A stretch of 44,342 nt of DNA from Nocardia araoensis NBRC 100135 (GTDB lineage: Bacteria > Actinomycetota > Actinomycetes > Mycobacteriales > Mycobacteriaceae): assembly GCF_000308435.1 (NCBI RefSeq), contig NZ_BAFR01000143.1:1-44342 (forward strand), given 5' to 3'. Positions within the stretch are counted from its first letter, which is position 1, and each line of letters starts with the position of its first letter. Shown in pieces: positions 39,369 through 44,342 of the stretch. A program made the translations under genes and the position numbers. The notes beneath the pieces are model-generated. The model searched no databases. It saw only the letters and a list, made by a program, of their open reading frames with translations, and was not told where the DNA came from.

Positions 39369-39428
39369 CTATAGCCCTTGCGCCTCGACCGCTTCGGTCA
39401 GCTGGGGCGCGAATTTGTACGGTGGCAT
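39369..39428 (-). pseudogene. etfA: Remnant of etfA 3' end
   Basis: On the minus strand this reads [15 protein letters not shown] then stop, against [14 protein letters not shown] then stop at the end of intact etfA. APQLTEAV is identical in protein, and 26 nt (39387-39412) are identical in DNA. Beyond that the similarity is lost upstream, so only the last 15-20 codons survive. It could be read as a 19-codon ORF from ATG 39428, but it has no ribosome-binding site. Interpreted as the displaced or duplicated tail of etfA left by an insertion. Confidence 0.75.
39387..39412. repeat. Direct repeat, left copy (etfA tail)
   Basis: 26 bp identical to 41349-41374. It contains the dyad GACCG-CTT-CGGTC, the kind of short inverted repeat seen at integrase core sites. 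The two copies are 1962 bp apart and enclose the two-gene cassette. Confidence 0.8.
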
Positions 39429-39467
39429 CCACGATGACCGCGACGTTCCAGTGAAGTCGCTCGCACC

Positions 39468-40628
39468 CTAGGTCAACCCCTCCCGGTGCAGATAACTCGG
39501 GTCCAGGTTTATCGTTCCGGTCAAGCGCCAAGCACCGCGTTCGAACACCAGATCGCCGGACACAACAATCGGCTGCTTGCTCTGGTGTGCGCGGATCGCC
39601 CACTGATAGTCGTCACCGACGAGTGGTACGTGCACTTTTCGCAGACGTCCGTCTACGTGTGCCGACAATACGATGCTCGTGGCTTCTTGGTCATCGTCAC
39701 CGAGGTCATCCCGGTTCAGGGTGCGCACCAGACCGATCAGGGTCAAATGACGCGGCGGCTCTTCACGGCGAACCAAACGCTCTCGGACACGAGGCAACCC
39801 CGCCATCGCGTTGCGGTCGATAACGATCCGTGAGGTCTCGACCTCCGGCGGCCGCTCGCCGGCTGCCCAGTCGAAGGATAGATCGAGTGCGCGTAGGGCT
39901 TCGGGCTGCGTCAGGTCCAGCACAGATTCGACCAAACTGCCACTCAGGCCCAACTGTCCCGCGTGGTCTAAGGCGCGCTCGTCCCAGTCGAGCGCGAGCT
40001 GCCGCGCCGACTGCAGACCTGTCGCCAACGTTGTCATCACCTTGCGCGGAAACGGCACCGCTGGTGGCCCGGCGACTTGCGGTAACGGAATCTCGCCGAG
40101 ACGGGTCACCACGGTGAACACGAAACTGCCGCGCTTGGTGTGTCCGAGACGAATGTCGTCTTCCAGAAAATTGGTGACCACGGCCGATCTGCGACCCCGA
40201 TGCGAGTGGGTCGGGTCGTCGGCAGTGGTCGCGGCGGCCTTCATCATCGTGAACAGGGCTTCCAAGGTTGTCTCGGCCTGCCGGAACGGGATGGTGCCGT
40301 CACTCATTTCCTGGTCGAGTCGCACGAAGAACAAGTCCGCTCGAGCAGCCGCTATTCGTTCGACCAGTTGTGCAGGGTCCCAGTCGTAGATGGTGGCGAG
40401 CGATTGCAGTGTTTCGCGGAACCGCCGGGAGAAGTCGACGTAGTCGGTCGCCAGGGGCAGCATGATCCGCCCTAGAAGGCCGTCCTCGCCCGAAAGTTGC
40501 CAAATCTCTTTGACACCTTGCTCGCGAACCTCGAGCTGCCAGTCATGGGTCGCGAGGTACTGGGACACAGCTGGGGGCGATAGCGCGGACGCGACCTCCC
40601 GGAGGTTGTCGAGCGGAGCACTTCTCAC
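39468..40628 (-). CDS. Partner protein of DUF4365 cassette, unknown function
   Basis: 386 aa, soluble. The N-terminal part (SQYLATHDWQLEVREQGVKE, IMLPLATDYVDFSRRFRETLQSLA) and the block VTNFLEDDIRLGHTKRGSFV (151-170) match, from memory, a family of uncharacterised actinobacterial proteins with R-x-G-x-T-x-R-G-S. The C-terminal third (LTLIGLVRTLNR, GRLRKVHVPL, PIVVSGDLVFERGAWRL) looks like a small beta-barrel, possibly OB-like. GTG 40628 is chosen: GGAGG is 6 nt upstream and the start overlaps the DUF4365 stop (GTGA). No enzyme motif could be named. Confidence 0.75.
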   Translation of the reverse strand: MRSAPLDNLREVASALSPPAVSQYLATHDWQLEVREQGVKEIWQLSGEDGLLGRIMLPLATDYVDFSRRFRETLQSLATIYDWDPAQLVERIAAARADLFFVRLDQEMSDGTIPFRQAETTLEALFTMMKAAATTADDPTHSHRGRRSAVVTNFLEDDIRLGHTKRGSFVFTVVTRLGEIPLPQVAGPPAVPFPRKVMTTLATGLQSARQLALDWDERALDHAGQLGLSGSLVESVLDLTQPEALRALDLSFDWAAGERPPEVETSRIVIDRNAMAGLPRVRERLVRREEPPRHLTLIGLVRTLNRDDLGDDDQEATSIVLSAHVDGRLRKVHVPLVGDDYQWAIRAHQSKQPIVVSGDLVFERGAWRLTGTINLDPSYLHREGLT

Positions 40629-41185
40629 CACTGACCTCCTTCGCCGATCGACTGCATGATGCCGCGCAGCCCACCCACGTCGAAGAGGTTACTTCGCGGT
40701 AGGTGGACCGTCTTGCTTGCTTTATCGTCCTCGATCCCGCCGAGGTTCGCCGCGCGTTCCCAATACATGCGGCTGGCTGTTCTGAGCCCGTCTTCGGAAA
40801 GGTCTAACAGTTCATCCGGCTCGTCCGGTATGAGCAACACGCCGAGCACTGCCGGCACGAACCGCTTGGGATTCACCAGCTTGAGAAACCGGTCCCGTTT
40901 CAGCGACCACACAATGTCCTGCGGTCTCAACAGGTGCTGCTGCGTCGTGCACTTGAGCTGCATTTCGAATTCGGGGCAGTAGTATCTCGCATAATCCGAT
41001 GAAGCGACGATCGTGATGTCGACTCCGTCGTAGTCGGTCTCGTGACTCTTGACCGAACAGCCCGCAGCGGCGGCGACCATGCGCACGAAACCGAGGCTGA
41101 ATTGTTCCTGCCGCGCGGTGATCGGCAGACCGCCGTCCACGCCGGTCGCCGTCTGAAGATCGCCGCTGTCCACGACGTCGCTCAT
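40625..41185 (-). CDS. DUF4365 protein, PD-(D/E)XK nuclease-like
   Basis: 186 aa. ITARQEQFSLGFVRMVAAAAG, then DYDGVDITIV and FEMQLKCT, is the DUF4365 pattern. In the PD-(D/E)XK fold Asp56 would be the metal-binding acid and Gln76-Leu77-Lys78 the (D/E/Q)xK element, with Glu28 in helix 1, so a DNA-cleaving role is plausible. Cys70 and Cys79 flank the core. ATG 41185 follows GGGGAAGGGGGG. First gene of a two-gene operon (4-bp overlap), between two copies of the etfA tail. DUF4365 proteins occur in defence-associated regions; the activity here is untested. Confidence 0.8.
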   Translation of the reverse strand: MSDVVDSGDLQTATGVDGGLPITARQEQFSLGFVRMVAAAAGCSVKSHETDYDGVDITIVASSDYARYYCPEFEMQLKCTTQQHLLRPQDIVWSLKRDRFLKLVNPKRFVPAVLGVLLIPDEPDELLDLSEDGLRTASRMYWERAANLGGIEDDKASKTVHLPRSNLFDVGGLRGIMQSIGEGGQW

Positions 41186-41278
41186 CGCCCCCCTTCCCCC
41201 ATTCCGCAGTGCAGCAACGCTCGCCAACAGTAGCTCAAATCCGTTGTGGCATCACGTTTTCAGCGGTGAAAAACCGAA

Positions 41279-41313
41279 AAAGTGGCCCCGACCGTCTCGG
41301 TCGGGGCCACTTT
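41279..41313. terminator. Intrinsic terminator of etfA
   Basis: The 16-bp perfect stem AAAGTGGCCCCGACCG (41279-41294) / CGGTCGGGGCCACTTT (41298-41313) has a 3-nt loop. A-rich sequence on its left gives a U-tract for minus-strand transcripts, so this is a textbook terminator 17 bp beyond the etfA stop. Confidence 0.85.
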
Positions 41314-41330
41314 CGATCGCTCCGGGCGTG

Positions 41331-42287
41331 TCAGCCCTTGTGCGCCTTGACCGCTTCGGTCAGCTGGGGCGCGACGTTGAACAGGTCGCCCACGATGCCG
41401 TAGTCGGCGATCTCGAAGATCGGCGCCTCTTCGTCCTTGTTGACCGCGACGATGGTCTTCGAGGTCTGCATGCCCGCGCGGTGCTGGATCGCGCCGGAGA
41501 TGCCCAGGGCGATGTACAGCTGCGGGGAGACCGTCTTACCGGTCTGGCCGACCTGGAACTGACCCGGGTAGTAGCCGGAGTCGACGGCGGCGCGCGAGGC
41601 GCCGACGGCCGCGCCGAGCGAGTCGGCCAGAGCCTCGACCACCGAGAAGTTGTCGGCGGAACCGACGCCGCGGCCACCGGAGACCACGATGCTCGCCTCG
41701 GTGAGTTCCGGACGGTCACCGGCGACGACCGGCTCGCGCGAGGTCACCTTGACGACGCCCTCTTCCTGCGCAGGCACCTCCACGGTCACCTTCTCGCCGG
41801 CGCCGGCCTGCGCGGAGGCCTCGACGGCGCCCGGGCGGACCGAGATCACCGGGACGTCGCCGGTGACCTTCGCGTCGACGGTGAACGCGCCACCGAAGAT
41901 GGAGTGCACGGCGCTGCCGTCGGACTTCACGTCGATGACGTCGACCAGCAGGCCGGAGCCGATGCGGGCGGCCAGGCGACCCGACACCTCCTTGCCCTCG
42001 GCGGAGGCGGCGACGATGACGGCGGCGGGCGAGACCGACTCGGTCAGCGCGGCCAGCACGTCGACCTTCGGGGTCACCAAGTAGTTCTCCACATCGTCGG
42101 ACTCGGCGATGTAGATCTTCTCGGCGCCCGCGGCGGCCAGCGCGTCGGCCAGCTTCTCGCCGGTGCCCGCGGTGCCGAGCACGACGGCGGCGGGCTCGCC
42201 AAGGGCGCGAGCGGCGGTGAGCAGTTCGGTGCTGACCTTCTTGATCGCACCCTCGGCGTGCTCGACGAGCACGAGTACTTCAGCCAT
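41331..42287 (-). CDS. etfA: Electron transfer flavoprotein alpha subunit
   Basis: EtfA/FixB, 318 aa, the FAD-carrying subunit that passes electrons from acyl-CoA dehydrogenases to the quinone pool with EtfB. C-terminal FAD-binding block: [67 protein letters not shown] and [23 protein letters not shown], all normal. ATG with TAGGAGAG. Follows etfB. Its last codons are the right copy of the direct repeat flanking the cassette; the tail is intact. Confidence 0.98.
   Translation of the reverse strand: MAEVLVLVEHAEGAIKKVSTELLTAARALGEPAAVVLGTAGTGEKLADALAAAGAEKIYIAESDDVENYLVTPKVDVLAALTESVSPAAVIVAASAEGKEVSGRLAARIGSGLLVDVIDVKSDGSAVHSIFGGAFTVDAKVTGDVPVISVRPGAVEASAQAGAGEKVTVEVPAQEEGVVKVTSREPVVAGDRPELTEASIVVSGGRGVGSADNFSVVEALADSLGAAVGASRAAVDSGYYPGQFQVGQTGKTVSPQLYIALGISGAIQHRAGMQTSKTIVAVNKDEEAPIFEIADYGIVGDLFNVAPQLTEAVKAHKG
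41349..41374. repeat. Direct repeat, right copy (inside etfA 3' end)
   Basis: Exact 26-bp match to 39387-39412, here coding for APQLTEAV near the EtfA C-terminus. Flanking identity extends imperfectly for about 14 bp towards the stop, with a 2-nt indel and one substitution (AGCCCTTG shared). Confidence 0.8.
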
Positions 42288-42322
42288 GTGTGTTCTCTCC
42301 TAGGAAGTCTGCGCTACCGAGA

Positions 42323-43108
42323 TCAGATGATCTTCTGGCCGATCAGGTACTGGGCGATCTTGGTGCCGCCGTCACCCTCGTCGGCGATCTTCTCGCCCGC
42401 GGTGCGCGGAGGCTTCGGCGTGGCCGCGGTGACGACGGAGCCCGCGTTGGCGACGCCGACGGTCGAGGGGTCGACGCCCAGGTCGGCCAGCGTGAAGGTC
42501 TGCACTTCCTTCTTCTTCGCGGCCATGATGCCCTTGAAGGACGGGAAGCGCGGCTCGTTGATCTTCTCGGTGACGCTGACGATGGCGGGCAGCGAGGCCT
42601 CCAGCTTGAACACGCCTTCGTCGGTCTCGCGCTCGCCGGTGATCTTGTCACCGTCGACGGTCAGCTTGCGCAGGTGGGTCAGCTGCGGCAGGCCCAGGTA
42701 CTCGGCGATGATCGCGGGCACCGCGCCCGCGCGACCGTCGGTGGCCTCGTTGCCCGCGATGACCAGCTCGACACCCTCGACCTGGCCGAGCGCGCTCGCC
42801 AGCACCCACGCCGTCTGCACGGCGTCGGAGCCGTGGATGGCCGGGTCGTTGATGTGGATGGCCTTGTCGGCGCCCATGGACAGCGCCTTGCGGATGGCCT
42901 CGGTGGCGCGGTCGGGACCGGCGGCCAGCACGGTGACCTCACCGCCCTGGGCCTCCTTGATCAGCAGCGCCTCTTCGACGGCGCGCTCGTTGATCTCGTC
43001 GAGGACGGCGTCGGCGGCCTCGCGATCGAGCGTGAAGTCACCGTCGGTGAGCTTGCGCTCCGACCAGGTGTCGGGAACCTGCTTGATGAGTACGACGATG
43101 TTCGGCAT
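42323..43108 (-). CDS. etfB: Electron transfer flavoprotein beta subunit
   Basis: EtfB/FixA, 261 aa. It begins PNIVVLIKQVPDTWSERKL and contains VTVLAAGPDRATEAIRKALSMGADKAIHI and LVIAGNEATDGRAGAVPAIIAEYLGLPQLT, which bind AMP and shape the dimer. AGGAGG lies upstream of the ATG. etfA follows after 35 bp. A perfect palindrome upstream probably controls both genes. Confidence 0.98.
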   Translation of the reverse strand: MPNIVVLIKQVPDTWSERKLTDGDFTLDREAADAVLDEINERAVEEALLIKEAQGGEVTVLAAGPDRATEAIRKALSMGADKAIHINDPAIHGSDAVQTAWVLASALGQVEGVELVIAGNEATDGRAGAVPAIIAEYLGLPQLTHLRKLTVDGDKITGERETDEGVFKLEASLPAIVSVTEKINEPRFPSFKGIMAAKKKEVQTFTLADLGVDPSTVGVANAGSVVTAATPKPPRTAGEKIADEGDGGTKIAQYLIGQKII

Positions 43109-43210
43109 CGGTCTTCGTCGACCTCCTGTTCTGGTTACACGTATGTGGTGGTCGCACGAACTGCGCCGTACGCCCCGGTGGGTGGCTCAGGCCGTGACAT
43201 TACCCTACGT

Positions 43211-43232
43211 TAAGTTACCCGTGGGTAACTTA
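43211..43232. promoter_or_regulatory. Perfect palindrome in etfB promoter region
   Basis: Arms TAAGTTACCC (43211-43220) and GGGTAACTTA (43223-43232) with a 2-bp spacer GT. It lies about 100 bp upstream of etfB, next to possible minus-strand -10 elements TAGGGT (43207-43202) and TAATGT (43202-43197). The form suits a TetR/GntR-type regulator. As ETF serves beta-oxidation, a fatty-acid-responsive repressor is a reasonable guess. Confidence 0.6.
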
Positions 43233-43357
43233 GTGGCTTCTCTCTCACAATTGGTTACCACGCACTACAGTGCGCCGTTCCAGCGGCCCCTTTCCCGGCG
43301 AGCGAAGCCGCAGTCCGGGGCGGCCGGGTGGGGTATGCCCCGCGGATGCCGTGCCAG

Positions 43358-43363
43358 TAACGT
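43358..43363 (+). promoter_or_regulatory. -10 element of methyltransferase gene
   Basis: TAACGT lies 7 nt before the ATG at 43371, leaderless spacing. A short CGGAG (43364-43368) also lies in the gap, too close to be an ideal ribosome-binding site. Inference. Confidence 0.35.
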
Positions 43364-43370
43364 CGGAGTG

Positions 43371-44180
43371 ATGAGCGAGGCTGTGATCCCTGCCGCAGTG
43401 GGCGACCCGACCGGCATTACCGAGACGACCGTCGGCGCCGTCGAACCACTGCCGCTGACCGGCGAGCGCACCGTTCCCGGCATCGCCGAGGAGAACTACT
43501 GGTTCCGCAGGCACGAGATCGCCTACGCCCGCCTGCTCGACCGCTGTGCCGGAAAGACCGTGCTCGAGGCCGGTTCGGGCGAGGGCTACGGCGCCGACAT
43601 GATCGCGGGCGTTGCCACCAAGGTGATCGGCGTGGATTACGACACCGGCGCCGTCGAGCACGTGCGCGCGCGCTACCCCCGCGTCGAGATGATCCAGGGC
43701 AATCTCGCCGAGCTGCCGCTGGACGACGCCTCGGTCGATGTCGTGGTGAATTTCCAAGTGATCGAGCACCTTTGGGACCAGTCCCAGTTCCTGCGCGAGT
43801 GCCTGCGCGTGCTTCGCCCCGGCGGTGAGCTGCTGATCAGCACCCCCAACCGGATCACTTTCTCGCCCGGTCGCGACACTCCGCTCAACCCGTTCCACAC
43901 GCGGGAACTCAACGCGGCCGAGCTGACCGAACTGCTGGTCGATGCCGGGTTCGAGGTCGCGGAGATGATCGGCGTGCACCACGGGCCGGGCCTGAAAGCG
44001 TTGGACGCCAAGCACGGCGGGTCGTTCATCGACGCGCAGATCGAACGGGCGCTGGCCGGAGAGCCCTGGCCCGCGGAACTCACCGCGGACGTCGCGAGCG
44101 TCACGGTGGACGATTTCGAGCTGCTCGCCGCCGACATCGACGCGAGCCTGGATCTGATCGCCATCGCGGTGAAGCCTTGA
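43371..44180 (+). CDS. SAM-dependent methyltransferase (Rv3030-like)
   Basis: Class I methyltransferase, 269 aa. SAM motif I VLEAGSGEGYGADMI, motif II acidic end VIGVDYD, post-motif NFQVIEHLWDQSQFLRECLRVLRPGGELLISTPN. In mycobacteria the homologous gene beside etfBA opens the cluster for methylglucose lipopolysaccharide, so a sugar O-methyltransferase role is likely (inference from synteny). The last codons overlap the TTG start of the GH57 gene (TTGA), giving coupled translation. Confidence 0.92.
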   Translation: MSEAVIPAAVGDPTGITETTVGAVEPLPLTGERTVPGIAEENYWFRRHEIAYARLLDRCAGKTVLEAGSGEGYGADMIAGVATKVIGVDYDTGAVEHVRARYPRVEMIQGNLAELPLDDASVDVVVNFQVIEHLWDQSQFLRECLRVLRPGGELLISTPNRITFSPGRDTPLNPFHTRELNAAELTELLVDAGFEVAEMIGVHHGPGLKALDAKHGGSFIDAQIERALAGEPWPAELTADVASVTVDDFELLAADIDASLDLIAIAVKP

Positions 44181-44342
44181 CCGATCGCAGTACCCACGCA
44201 GCGAGCCCCGTGCCGGGCCAGTTCACCTTGGTCCTGCACTCCCACCTGCCCTGGCTGGCCCATCACGGTCGCTGGCCGGTCGGCGAGGAATGGCTCTACC
44301 AGTCCTGGGCCGCGTCCTACCTGCCCGTCGTCGAGGTGTTGC
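44177..44342 (+). CDS. GH57/DUF1957 alpha-glucan enzyme, N-terminal fragment
   Basis: The first 55 residues only; the gene runs off the right edge. TTG start overlapping the methyltransferase stop. It reads FTLVLHSHLPWLAHHGRWPVG then EEWLYQSWAASYLPVVEVL, the characteristic N-terminus of GH57 branching-type enzymes (Rv3031 in M. tuberculosis). These act on alpha-1,4-glucans; here probably in methylglucose lipopolysaccharide synthesis together with the methyltransferase. Confidence 0.88.
   Translation, partial: MTDRSTHAASPVPGQFTLVLHSHLPWLAHHGRWPVGEEWLYQSWAASYLPVVEVL

Larger units (their letters stand above)
39150..39467. other. Intergenic region with etfA remnant and hairpin
   Basis: 318 bp between the cassette and the MetE-like gene. 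It holds, from right to left, about 40 bp of spacer, a truncated copy of the etfA 3' end (39369-39428), a terminator-like hairpin (39322-39356), about 160 bp of unassigned sequence, and the MetE-like promoter. No intact gene. Confidence 0.6.

Noticed and set aside
39369..39428. A 19-codon peptide gene starting at ATG 39428
   Set aside because: No ribosome-binding site, and the sequence is explained as the tail of etfA.
39150..41330. Complete integrative element with integrase
   Set aside because: No integrase, excisionase or relaxase is encoded between the repeats; at most a remnant or a passively moved cassette.

Overview
The window looks like a chromosomal segment of a high-GC, mycolic-acid-type actinomycete, most likely Nocardia or a close relative. 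The evidence is strong GC bias, many GTG starts, several apparently leaderless genes, and a gene order that follows the Mycobacterium tuberculosis block gatA-gatC-(ACT protein)-ligA-(MetE-like)-mnmA-iscS-plsC-GNAT-etfA(fixB)-etfB(fixA)-methyltransferase-GH57 (Rv3011c to Rv3031, recalled from memory). No tRNA, rRNA, transposase, integrase or CRISPR array was seen.

Layout. 1-6.5 kb: the N-terminal part of a Ser/Thr kinase, a NarL-type two-component pair, and a divergent small protein with a LolD/MacB-type ABC exporter. 6.5-11.4 kb: a receptor Ser/Thr kinase, a lipoprotein with beta-lactamase-like SxxK/SDN/KGG motifs, and a second NarL-type pair. 11.4-15.2 kb: a secreted phospholipase A2 translationally coupled to a membrane alpha/beta hydrolase, then an SRPBCC protein and a haloalkane-dehalogenase-like hydrolase behind a perfect KstR-type operator. 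15.3-16.9 kb: a TetR regulator and divergent SDR with two identical operators.

17-30.4 kb is mostly housekeeping: gatCA, an ACT-domain protein, ligA, a MetE-like protein, mnmA and iscS. A GNAT enzyme, a membrane protein, an AAA ATPase, a secreted Cys-rich protein and an SDR-queA operon are interleaved. 30.5-33 kb holds a secreted protein with HDDW repeats and an overlapping acyltransferase pair (GNAT/OlsB-like plus PlsC).

33.2-41.3 kb interrupts the conserved order between the GNAT gene and etfA, and looks accessory. It carries ndh and a divergent LysR, two uncharacterised genes, an XRE(DUF5753)-DUF397 pair, a second MetE-like protein, and a two-gene operon. That operon has a DUF4365, PD-(D/E)XK-like protein and a 386-residue partner. 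It lies between two copies of the 3' end of etfA: the intact gene at 41.33 kb and a remnant at 39.37 kb. The copies share a 26-bp exact repeat containing a short dyad. This is the best candidate for an undescribed system: a compact possible defence cassette inserted at, or recombined into, the end of etfA.

41.3-44.3 kb returns to conserved order: etfBA with a perfect palindrome in its upstream region, then divergently a methyltransferase overlapping the start of a GH57 enzyme. In mycobacteria these two open the methylglucose lipopolysaccharide cluster. Functions are assigned by reading motifs; no database search was possible.
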